NCBI GenBank assembly: GCA_043782485.1
Contig: JAYWAL010000040.1
Location: 1-17,124 of the forward strand
Reading direction: 5' to 3'
Length of the DNA stretch: 17,124 nt
Source of the DNA: JANXUC01 sp043782485
GTDB lineage: Bacteria > Acidobacteriota > Terriglobia > Terriglobales > Acidobacteriaceae
In this document: positions 7,032-13,633 of the stretch, in pieces
How the letters are laid out: each line of letters opens with the position of its first letter
How positions within the stretch are numbered: position 1 is the first letter of the stretch
Translations under genes and position numbers: made by a program
Notes under the pieces: model-generated
The model's input: the letters and a program-made list of their open reading frames with translations, nothing else
What the model was told of the DNA's origin: nothing
Databases searched by the model: none

Positions 7032-8804
7032 ATGGCAGAAGCAACCGCGCATGTGGCGCACCACGGACCGCCGACGACGTTCCTCCGCAAATACGTTTTC
7101 AGCCTCGACCATAAGGTCATCGGCAAGCAGTACTACGGACTGGCGCTGGTTTCGGTCTTCGTCGGGATGTTTCTTTCCTGGCTCATGCGGCTGCACTTGA
7201 TCGACCCCAACGGTAAAATCTGGGGACTGCATTACCTTTCGGCGGTGGGCGCGCCAGGGGACGTGATGACCCCGGAGTACTACCTGTCGCTGATGACCAT
7301 GCACGGCACGCTGATGGTCTTCTACGTCCTGACCAACGCGCCCTTTGCCGCGTTTGGCAACTACTTTCTGCCCATCCAGATTGGCGCGGAAGATATGGCG
7401 TTTCCCCGCTTTAACATGATGTCGTTCTGGACCACTTTCATCGCGTTCTGTTTTCTGATCGCGGCGTTCTTTGTGCCCGATGGCCCGCCCATCTCCGGCT
7501 GGACCGCCTACGCGCCTTTGAGCGCTGTCGGTTCCGACGCTGGCCCTGGACTGGGCATGGGGCAGACGTTGTGGGGCCTTTCGATTTTTACGTTCTGCAT
7601 TGCTTCCCTGCTGGGCGCGCTGAACTTTATCGCCACCACTCTGGATTTGCGCGCCAAGGGCATGACGCTCTCCCGCATGCCGATTCCTTCCTGGGCCTGG
7701 TTCATTACCTCTTGCATCTCCCTGCTGGCATTCGCGGTACTGCTGCCGGCGTGCCTGCTTCTGATTTTGGATCGCGTGGCTGGGACCAGCTTCTTTATTC
7801 CGGCAGGCCTGGTGATTAGCGACAAGTTGCAACCGCATGCGGGCGGTTCGCCGTTGCTCTGGCAGCACTTGTTCTGGTTTTTCGGGCACCCCGAGGTGTA
7901 CATCGCGATTCTGCCCTCGATGGGCATTGTGTCGCACATCCTCATCAACAGCATGCGCAAGCCACTGCTCAGCCATAAAGTGGTCATCAATTGCATGATC
8001 GGCATTGGCTTCCTCAGCTACATGGTTTGGGGACACCATATGTTTGTCAGCGGGATGAATCCGTATTCGTCGCTGGAGTTCACCTTCCCGACGCTGGTGA
8101 TCACGATTCCGGCGACGATTCTGACGCTGATCTGGCTGGCCAGCCTGTACGGTGCCAAGCTGCGCATTACCAGCGCGTCCCTGTTTGCGCTGGGATTCAT
8201 TTCGATGTTCGTCAGCGGCGGGGTCAGCGGATTGTTTCTGGCGCAGCCTTCCATCGACATTTACCTGCACGCCACCTACTTCGTGGTCGGGCACTTCCAC
8301 ATGGTGATGGGCGTGGCGTCGTTGTTCGGAGTTTTCGCCGGAACGTATTTCTGGTTCCCGAAAATGACCGGGCACATGATGAACGAAACTTTGGGCAAGC
8401 TGCATTTCTGGCTGACGTTCATCGGCGCGTACTGCGTGTTTATGCCGTTCCATTATTTGGGTCTCGCGGGTAACGTCCGGCGCTATTCGGCCTTTACCGA
8501 TGACTTCCTGCTGCCGCTGCTGCCGGTGCACCGCTTTATAACCTGGGCGGCGATTCTCACTGGGTTGGCGCAGTTTATCTTCCTGTTCAACCTGATCCAT
8601 AGCCGCTTTAAGGGCGCGGTCGCTCCGCCGAATCCGTGGGAGTGTACTTCGCTCGAATGGTCGATGCCGTCGCCTCCGCCGTGGAATAACTTTGACACGC
8701 CTCCGGTCGTCTATCACGATCCTTATCAGTACAACGTGAAAAGTGAAGACGGCAGAGACTTCATCATGCAAACTTCGCCGGAAAGGTCTCCAACGGGCGA
8801 CTAG
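7032..8804 (+). CDS. coxA: Cytochrome c oxidase subunit I (heme-copper oxidase core)
   Basis: This encodes a 590-aa protein. ATG 7032 is preferred, with AAGG about 9 nt upstream; GTG 7023 is an in-frame alternative. The active site is complete: H91 (low-spin heme), the H286-P-E-V-Y290 motif with CuB His and crosslinked Tyr, CuB ligands H335 and H336 (WGHHMF), and H421/H423 (GHFH) for high- and low-spin heme. The D-channel residues D121, N128 and E288 mark it as A1-type. Two departures stand out. The position of the K-channel lysine (normally PTGIK) is Leu364 in IPATIL. The usual HDT Mg-site motif is HAT (A414). About twelve or more membrane segments fill residues 35-525, and a hydrophilic tail runs to 590. 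The product reduces O2 to water at the inner membrane and pumps protons. Confidence 0.96.
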   Translation: MAEATAHVAHHGPPTTFLRKYVFSLDHKVIGKQYYGLALVSVFVGMFLSWLMRLHLIDPNGKIWGLHYLSAVGAPGDVMTPEYYLSLMTMHGTLMVFYVLTNAPFAAFGNYFLPIQIGAEDMAFPRFNMMSFWTTFIAFCFLIAAFFVPDGPPISGWTAYAPLSAVGSDAGPGLGMGQTLWGLSIFTFCIASLLGALNFIATTLDLRAKGMTLSRMPIPSWAWFITSCISLLAFAVLLPACLLLILDRVAGTSFFIPAGLVISDKLQPHAGGSPLLWQHLFWFFGHPEVYIAILPSMGIVSHILINSMRKPLLSHKVVINCMIGIGFLSYMVWGHHMFVSGMNPYSSLEFTFPTLVITIPATILTLIWLASLYGAKLRITSASLFALGFISMFVSGGVSGLFLAQPSIDIYLHATYFVVGHFHMVMGVASLFGVFAGTYFWFPKMTGHMMNETLGKLHFWLTFIGAYCVFMPFHYLGLAGNVRRYSAFTDDFLLPLLPVHRFITWAAILTGLAQFIFLFNLIHSRFKGAVAPPNPWECTSLEWSMPSPPPWNNFDTPPVVYHDPYQYNVKSEDGRDFIMQTSPERSPTGD

Positions 8805-8831
8805 GCTGTATTCGTTCTATCGGTGAAACCT

Positions 8832-9503
8832 ATGGCAACCATCTTGCACAATCCGCCCGTCGCGCCCCGGCCCACCTCCGGCGGGAACGAACCTCCGGGC
8901 GGGAACATCCCGGACAACACGGACCTGCGTGCGTTGTTGGAGCCTTCCGGCGAACCGGTACGTACCGGCGTTTGGGTCGCTCTGGCTGGCATTGGCATGA
9001 TGTTTGCCGCCTTCACCAGCGCGTTGTTTGTGCGCGAGGGGTCGTCCTCCACCGATTGGCACCACCTGGCCGTACCAGGAATTCTGTATCTGAATTCGCT
9101 GGTCTTGGTAGCCAGCAGTTTCACTCTCGAAATCGCCCGGCGACGCGCCGCAGCGTTTGGCCGGGGTCTTGCCTCCGACAAATCCGTACCTTTGCGCTGG
9201 CTGTATGCCACCTTGGCGCTGGGATTGCTGTTCGTCGCGGGGCAATATCAGGCGTGGTTAGGGCTGAGGGCGCAGGGCTTGTTCCTGGCCAGTAATCCGA
9301 ATAGCTCGTTCTTTTACGTGCTCACCGGCGTTCACGTGGTCCACGTTTTGGGCGGCCTGGGCGGATTGTTGTACGTCATCAATAAACTGCGGCGACCCGT
9401 TTTTGCGCTGCGCCGCAGCACCATGGATTCCGCCTCGTATTACTGGCACTTCATGGGAGGCCTTTGGATCTATCTGCTTTTCGTAATCTGGATCAAGCTG
9501 TAA
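8832..9503 (+). CDS. coxC: Cytochrome c oxidase subunit III, first copy
   Basis: This encodes a 223-aa protein from ATG 8832, with GGTGA 5 nt upstream; GTG 8823 is a possible alternative start. After a Pro/Gly-rich N-terminal extension of about 45 residues come five membrane segments in the usual short-subunit-III pattern. The family-typical region is FFYVLTGVHVVHVLGGLGGL, followed by the C-terminal SYYWHFMGGLWIYLLFVIW. Subunit III stabilises the active site and helps proton uptake into the D-channel. The gene follows coxA by 27 nt and precedes a second subunit III gene by 22 nt, so all are probably co-transcribed. The family is clear; how its job is split with the second copy is not. Confidence 0.92.
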   Translation: MATILHNPPVAPRPTSGGNEPPGGNIPDNTDLRALLEPSGEPVRTGVWVALAGIGMMFAAFTSALFVREGSSSTDWHHLAVPGILYLNSLVLVASSFTLEIARRRAAAFGRGLASDKSVPLRWLYATLALGLLFVAGQYQAWLGLRAQGLFLASNPNSSFFYVLTGVHVVHVLGGLGGLLYVINKLRRPVFALRRSTMDSASYYWHFMGGLWIYLLFVIWIKL

Positions 9504-9525
9504 CAAGCAATCCCCCGGAGGAACT

Positions 9526-10179
9526 TTGAGCGAAGCCAATCTAGTCATGGGAGCGCCTGGAGCAGGCCCAATGAACGACATTCTGGAAGCCCGCCCGTTC
9601 GCCATTCCCTCGAAAAAACTGGTCATGTGGCTGTTCATTATCTCGGACGCCGTCACTTTTGGCGCCATGCTGTTCGCCTACGGCTACCTGAAGAACGCCA
9701 GCGTTGACTGGCCGTCCCCTTTCAAGTTCTATCCCAGCATCGCCAACGTACTGCTGATGACGTTCGTCCTGGTCAGCAGCAGCTTGACCATGCTAGTCGC
9801 CGTGGGTCACGCCAAGGCCGCCTTGATAACGAAAGACAAGAAGAAAGCCATCCGCTGGACCTACATCACCGCCGCCCTTGGCATTCTGTTCGCGATTCTG
9901 CATTTGCGCGAGTGGTCGGGCCTGTCGGCGGAAGGCGTGCACATGTTCGCGAACCCCTGGGGCTCGCCCATGTTCGGCGCAACGTTCTATGCCATCACCG
10001 GGTTGCATTTGACGCACGTCCTGGGCGGCGTCATCGCCTTGACGGTCGTCGGCACCCGCTACGGCACAGGCCGCTACACCGCCGACGACATCGAGCTTTG
10101 GGGCCTGTACTGGCACTTTGTGGATCTGGTCTGGATGTTCGTAGTGCCGATGGTGTATTTGATGAACATCGCCCGCTAG
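9526..10179 (+). CDS. Cytochrome c oxidase subunit III, second copy
   Basis: This encodes a 217-aa protein. The start appears to be TTG 9526, behind a strong GGAGGA at 9517-9522; ATG 9547 (seven residues shorter) has no good ribosome binding site. Five membrane segments are visible, with the family hallmarks GATFYAITGLHLTHVLGGVI and LWGLYWHFVDLVWMFV. It is clearly homologous to the preceding gene but strongly diverged, and lacks the long Pro/Gly extension. The YWHFVDxVW ending is the more classical subunit III form. Two tandem subunit III genes occur in several phyla with caa3/aa3-type clusters. The two copies may together replace one seven-helix subunit III. Confidence 0.9.
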   Translation: MSEANLVMGAPGAGPMNDILEARPFAIPSKKLVMWLFIISDAVTFGAMLFAYGYLKNASVDWPSPFKFYPSIANVLLMTFVLVSSSLTMLVAVGHAKAALITKDKKKAIRWTYITAALGILFAILHLREWSGLSAEGVHMFANPWGSPMFGATFYAITGLHLTHVLGGVIALTVVGTRYGTGRYTADDIELWGLYWHFVDLVWMFVVPMVYLMNIAR

Positions 10180-10398
10180 TCTTTTAATTCCAATGTCATC
10201 TCGCATCGAGCACCCCGACCAGCGGGAGGGAGTTACAGTAAGCTTTTGGACGGAGCAGGGCTTTTAGCCCTGTGATATTGGGCAACTTAAAATGGCGGCT
10301 TCCGCCGCTGAGGTAAAAATTGGTATCAGGGCACCGCTTCAGCTGTGCCGCAACAGGCTTATGCGATCGCGCCTTCAGGCGCTGCCAGAGGAGACACC
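10180..10398 (+). repeat. Intra-operon spacer with two twin-hairpin repeats
   Basis: This 219-nt spacer between the second subunit III gene and coxD holds four small hairpins in two pairs. The first pair has stems at 10256-10272 and 10294-10306, 21 nt apart. The second has stems at 10330-10349 and 10369-10382, 19 nt apart. The unit at 10324-10385 has a diverged, inverted copy at 14585-14646. The last hairpin ends 5 nt before the coxD Shine-Dalgarno, so it could influence coxD translation or mRNA processing. I see no coding region here. Confidence 0.6.
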
Positions 10399-10698
10399 GT
10401 GAGCACCGACACAACACCGAAAAGCATGGGCAAAGACCTTGTAATCTACGTCATCATCCTGGCCATTGCCGGTCTGCAAGTTCTGATGGCCTATCACAGC
10501 GCCCCCGGCACCCAGCTCATGCTGCAAATGCTGGCCCTGGCACTGGTGCAGGGCGGCATTGCCGTGGCCTTCTTCATGCACCTGCGCGACGAAAAGCGCG
10601 GCTTGATCATCGCCCTCATCCCCACAACCATCTTCGTTTTGGTTATGATGAATATGATCTGGTCCGACAGCTTCCGCTTGTTCAGAATGCATCCGTAA
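10399..10698 (+). CDS. coxD: Cytochrome c oxidase subunit IV-like small membrane protein
   Basis: This encodes a 99-aa protein. The start GTG 10399 is chosen because GAGGAG lies 5 nt upstream; a longer reading from GTG 10345 would translate the hairpin repeat and has no ribosome binding site. Three membrane segments occur at about 14-31, 41-57 and 65-83. The hallmark VAFFMHLRDEKRGLIIAL matches the bacterial cytochrome oxidase subunit IV family, a small non-catalytic subunit that aids assembly or stability of heme-copper oxidases. It is separated from the upstream cox genes by an unusually long spacer holding structured repeats. Confidence 0.88.
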   Translation: MSTDTTPKSMGKDLVIYVIILAIAGLQVLMAYHSAPGTQLMLQMLALALVQGGIAVAFFMHLRDEKRGLIIALIPTTIFVLVMMNMIWSDSFRLFRMHP

Positions 10699-10735
10699 AG
10701 GATCGAGAACTTTCACGAATTGCACGAACGGTAGA

Positions 10736-10786
10736 GCGGGCCTTCAAGCCCGCGTTACAGCAACAGCAATCAGGGGCTTTGGCCCC
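10736..10786 (+). repeat. Twin-hairpin repeat between coxD and the CxxC protein gene
   Basis: Two hairpins, 10736-10753 (6-bp stem GCGGGC/GCCCGC) and 10773-10786 (5-bp stem GGGGC/GCCCC), are separated by 19 nt. The same 19-nt distance is found in the pairs at 10330-10382 and 14588-14640. The spacer shares GCAACAG with the copy before coxD. This is probably a member of a dispersed intergenic repeat family. Confidence 0.55.
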
Positions 10787-10804
10787 CGAGGAAGGACTTA
10801 GGAC

Positions 10805-11080
10805 ATGCGCTCCGCCATTTACAAAACGCTGCTCCTCCTCACGCTGGCGACCGCAGTCCCGCTCCACGCTCAAAACTGCGCCCTTTGCTACACCCAGGCC
10901 GCTGGCAGCGGTTCCAAGCTGAAAGCAGCATTAAAGAGCGGCATCCTAATCCTGATTTTTCCCCCGATGGGAATCTGCACCGGTTTGATGGTCACGGCGT
11001 ACAAACGAAGGAATCGCTTTCACCAGGACGCCGTCGAGCGCGATGGCGACGAGTCCAAAAAATCGGACCTGGGCTGGTGA
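10805..11080 (+). CDS. Small exported membrane protein with a CxxC motif, unknown function
   Basis: This encodes a 91-aa protein; AAGGA lies 8 nt before the ATG. The N terminus is a signal peptide (hydrophobic 8-20, cleavage near HA-Q at 22/23). It is followed at once by NCALCYTQAAG, a CxxC motif (C25, C28) that would lie on the periplasmic face. A membrane segment at about 44-63 contains PPMGIC, and the C-terminal tail is basic and charged. I do not recognise a named family. Its place between coxD and the heme O synthase gene, and the periplasmic cysteine pair, suggest an accessory role in copper or heme handling during oxidase assembly. This is an inference from context. Confidence 0.75.
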   Translation: MRSAIYKTLLLLTLATAVPLHAQNCALCYTQAAGSGSKLKAALKSGILILIFPPMGICTGLMVTAYKRRNRFHQDAVERDGDESKKSDLGW

Positions 11081-11109
11081 GCGCGAATGTTGGCATACGG
11101 GATACTGGC

Positions 11110-12075
11110 ATGAGTTCAGTGGTGAGCACTTTAGAAGCTCCGGCGCAAGAAGCACGGTTGGCAATCCGACCACGCAATGGCTTCTCCGTCGCCATGCGCG
11201 ACTACTCCGAACTCGTCAAGGCGCGCGTCACCACCTTGGTCGTCGTCACCGCCGCCTGCGGCTTTTACCTCGGCGCGCAAAAAGGCGGCTTCTCTTCCCT
11301 CTCCTGGCAAATGCTGGCCTCGATCATTGGCGTCGGACTGGTTTCCGGCGGCACGGCAGCCCTGAACGAAGTCATGGAGCGCGAGGTGGACGCTCGCATG
11401 CAGCGCACCGCCCGCCGCCCGCTACCCGCTGGGCGTATGAGCATGGCCCACGGCACCCTCGTAGGCCTACTGCTGACCCTGGGAGGCTCTCTTTACCTCG
11501 GGCTGACCACCAATTGGCTCACCGGCGGCTTGGCACTGCTCACCGCCACGGTCTACCTGGCCATCTACACTCCACTCAAACAAATCTCCCCGGTGTGCAC
11601 CACAATTGGTGCATTCCCCGGAGCCATGCCCGGCGTCCTCGGCTGGACCGCCGCCCGGGGTCGCCTCGACATTCAAGCTTTAGTCCTGTTCGCCATCGTA
11701 TTTTTCTGGCAGTTCCCGCACTTTTTTGCCATTGCGTGGATGTACCGCGAGGACTACGCCCGCGGTGGCGTCCGCATGATGCCGGTCGTCGAAAACGACG
11801 GTAAACGCACTTCGCGCCGCATCTTGTTCTATTCCGTGGCTTTAATCCCAGTTAGCATGTTGCCCTTCCTGGTTGGCATGTCGGGAACTGTTTATCTGGT
11901 CGGGGCTTTCGTCCTGGGCCTGGGTTTGCTCTACTTCGGCTGGCGTTTGACCCAATCGCGCCTGCAACCTTCTCCGGGCCTCAGCAAGAAGCTGGCTCGG
12001 CAGTTGCTCCAGGCTTCGGTGATCTACCTGCCCATCTTGTTCGCGCTGATGATGCTGAACCATCCTCGCCCGTAA
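11110..12075 (+). CDS. ctaB: Protoheme IX farnesyltransferase (heme O synthase)
   Basis: This encodes a 321-aa polytopic membrane protein of the UbiA prenyltransferase family. It transfers a farnesyl group to heme b to make heme O, the precursor of heme A in the oxidase. The diagnostic first Asp-rich-type motif appears as NEVMEREVDARMQRTARRPL (residues 86-105; N86, E90 and D94 replace the usual N-D-D-D set). The second, YREDYARGG, is at 212-220, preceded by FFWQFPHFFAIAW. Eight to nine membrane helices span 38-320. ATG 11110 has only a weak ribosome binding site; GTG 11077, overlapping the previous stop as GTGA and in frame, is a reasonable alternative (11 residues longer) that would couple translation. 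No heme A synthase (ctaA) gene is in the window. Confidence 0.94.
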   Translation: MSSVVSTLEAPAQEARLAIRPRNGFSVAMRDYSELVKARVTTLVVVTAACGFYLGAQKGGFSSLSWQMLASIIGVGLVSGGTAALNEVMEREVDARMQRTARRPLPAGRMSMAHGTLVGLLLTLGGSLYLGLTTNWLTGGLALLTATVYLAIYTPLKQISPVCTTIGAFPGAMPGVLGWTAARGRLDIQALVLFAIVFFWQFPHFFAIAWMYREDYARGGVRMMPVVENDGKRTSRRILFYSVALIPVSMLPFLVGMSGTVYLVGAFVLGLGLLYFGWRLTQSRLQPSPGLSKKLARQLLQASVIYLPILFALMMLNHPRP

Positions 12076-12112
12076 AAAGCGACCGTCTTTCCTAAACCCC
12101 GCTTTCAGCCCT

Positions 12113-12138
12113 GTGGGAACTCTCCGCCCGCTCCCACC
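12113..12138 (+). terminator. Weak hairpin after ctaB
   Basis: The arms GTGGGA and TCCCAC pair across a 13-14 nt loop, about 40 nt past the ctaB stop, followed by a short T-containing stretch. It is a possible end of the oxidase operon, but the stem is short and the loop large. Confidence 0.25.
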
Positions 12139-12162
12139 CTTATTCACAAAACCTTGATTCTC

Positions 12163-12196
12163 CTGTAACGGCTCTGTAACGCCGTCCGCCTATGCT
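12163..12196 (+). promoter_or_regulatory. Pho-box-like promoter of the phosphoesterase gene
   Basis: Two identical 7-bp direct repeats, CTGTAAC at 12163-12169 and 12174-12180, are separated by 4 bp (11-bp period). This is the geometry of a PhoB half-site pair (known consensus CTGTCAT). After exactly 10 nt comes TATGCT (12191-12196), a plausible -10. There is no -35, as expected when PhoB substitutes for it. The downstream gene is a secreted phosphoesterase, which fits phosphate-starvation control. The half-site differs from the E. coli one at two positions, so the regulator remains an inference. Confidence 0.6.
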
Positions 12197-12284
12197 GAAG
12201 GCGCTGGGAGACTCCGGGCGTCTGCGAACACGGTTACGCCTCCCCGGCCAAAATCAATTTTTCACTTTCACGGAGACCTCCAAC

Positions 12285-13532
12285 ATGAATAGGAAGGCAG
12301 TACTAACTGGCCTGCTGGCCACCACGTTGACGGGCGCGGCTTTCGCGCAACAAGGGCCGGTGCCCAAGGGCGTTTCCCATCTGGATCACGTGTTCGTGAT
12401 CATGATGGAAAACCACGGGTATTCGCAAATCCTCAACAACCCGAACGCCGCTTTCACCAATCAATACGCCAAGTCCGCGAACCTCGCCACCAACTACTTC
12501 GCCGTGGCGCACCCCAGCTTGACCAACTACCTGGAAACCATAGGCGGCTCCAACTTCGGCGTGCAGGACGACAATTCGCCGGATTGGCACAGCACCACCT
12601 GCGTGACCAACCTGGCATCGACTCCCAACTACGAGTCGTCTGGCAACGCTATCTGTCCCATCGCGGGAAGCGGCGCCGATGCGGCAACACCGGCCATCGA
12701 CACCACCAACGAAGCCCCGGGCCAGCAGACCATCAACATCGACGGCACGCGCTCCTATGACGCGAACCCGAACACCGTTGGCATCAGCATCGCCGACCAA
12801 CTCGTCGCTGCCGGAAAGACCTGGAAGTCTTACCAGGAAAGCCTTCCAGCCCAAGGCGCCGATGGCGTCAACAACAGCGACGGCTTCTTCACCGACGCCA
12901 CCGACTTCAGCAATATCTTCCCGCAGCTCACCCCGCCGCTCTCTTCGGGCGACGTGGTCAAGCTCTATGCCGTCAAGCACAATCCGTTCGTTTACTTCCA
13001 GAGCGTGCAGGAAGGCAAAGGCGCACTGAGCCTGAAGAACACTGTGGGCTTTGAAGGCGATCACGGCCTCTATGGCGACCTCGCCACCGGGAAGGTGCCA
13101 ACCTATTCCTTCATCGCTCCAAACCAGTGCAACGACCAGCATGGCCGCGGCAACGCCGGCCCGTACTGCAACTACGATCCGGCTTCCGACGGTTCGCAAG
13201 CCGGACTGAACCCGGCGCTGATCATCAAAGGCGATCAGACCATCCAGCGTATCGTCACCGCCATCCACGGCTCGCCAGCGTGGAAGGAAGGCCGTAACGC
13301 CATCGTCCTGATGTGGGATGAGAACGACTACAGCCTCGCTCCCAACACCAACCAGGTCATGACCGTCGTGGAAACCAACCACGGCCACCGTGGCAAGACC
13401 AGCGCGACGTATTACAACCACTTCTCGCTGCTGAAGACGATTGAGGGAGGTTTGGGGCTGGGCTGCCTGAACCACGCTTGCGACGCCAGCACGAACACGA
13501 TGTCGGACCTGTTCGGCCGCGGCGACGAATAG
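12285..13532 (+). CDS. Secreted phosphoesterase (acid phosphatase / phospholipase C-like family)
   Basis: This encodes a 415-aa protein; GGAGA lies 8 nt before ATG 12285, and a signal peptide starts there (MNRKAVLTGLLATT, cleavage near AFA-Q at 21/22). Family features in order are HVFVIMMENHGYSQIL (35-50, the ENH motif of the PF04185-type phosphoesterases), HPSLTNYLETIGG (76-88), the FEGDHGLYGDL and PNQCNDQHGRG regions (257-290), and VLMWDENDYS (341-350). Near the end is YNHFSLLKTIE (377-387). Members hydrolyse phosphate mono- or diesters, including phospholipids, outside the cytoplasm. The upstream Pho-box-like promoter points to phosphate scavenging. Six cysteines suggest disulfides in the exported enzyme. 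The substrate (phosphomonoester or phospholipid) cannot be decided from the sequence. Confidence 0.88.
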   Translation: MNRKAVLTGLLATTLTGAAFAQQGPVPKGVSHLDHVFVIMMENHGYSQILNNPNAAFTNQYAKSANLATNYFAVAHPSLTNYLETIGGSNFGVQDDNSPDWHSTTCVTNLASTPNYESSGNAICPIAGSGADAATPAIDTTNEAPGQQTINIDGTRSYDANPNTVGISIADQLVAAGKTWKSYQESLPAQGADGVNNSDGFFTDATDFSNIFPQLTPPLSSGDVVKLYAVKHNPFVYFQSVQEGKGALSLKNTVGFEGDHGLYGDLATGKVPTYSFIAPNQCNDQHGRGNAGPYCNYDPASDGSQAGLNPALIIKGDQTIQRIVTAIHGSPAWKEGRNAIVLMWDENDYSLAPNTNQVMTVVETNHGHRGKTSATYYNHFSLLKTIEGGLGLGCLNHACDASTNTMSDLFGRGDE

Positions 13533-13554
13533 CCGTTCCTTGTTTCTTGCTGAG

Positions 13555-13586
13555 GCGGGCTGCGCTCACGCGCAGCCCGCATTTTT
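13555..13586 (+). terminator. Strong Rho-independent terminator after the phosphoesterase
   Basis: A perfect 11-bp GC-rich stem (13555-13565 with 13570-13580) has a TCAC loop and is followed directly by ATTTTTG. It begins 22 nt after the phosphoesterase stop and is the clearest intrinsic terminator in the window. Confidence 0.88.
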
Positions 13587-13633
13587 GCGCGCGGCACGTG
13601 AGTGCGCCCATTGCTCTCACATCCTTAAAGCCT

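Noticed and set aside
7011..8771. Long open frame of 586 codons on the minus strand, antisense to coxA
   Set aside because: Its translation is Arg/Gln/His-rich with no membrane or domain pattern. It mirrors the codon bias of coxA, whose identity is certain.
10320..10922. 200-codon plus-strand frame overlapping coxD and the twin-hairpin repeats
   Set aside because: It is out of frame with coxD and the CxxC gene, runs through repeats, and gives an Arg/His/Pro-rich product without motifs.
10885..11109. Upstream extension of the ctaB frame to 10885
   Set aside because: It overlaps the 91-aa CxxC gene for most of its length and reads as an Arg/His-rich out-of-frame translation. The CtaB family starts near 11110.
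12303..13475. 390-codon minus-strand frame inside the phosphoesterase gene
   Set aside because: It is a shadow of the clear plus-strand phosphoesterase. The product is Val/Gly/Arg-rich without motifs, and the start lacks a ribosome binding site.
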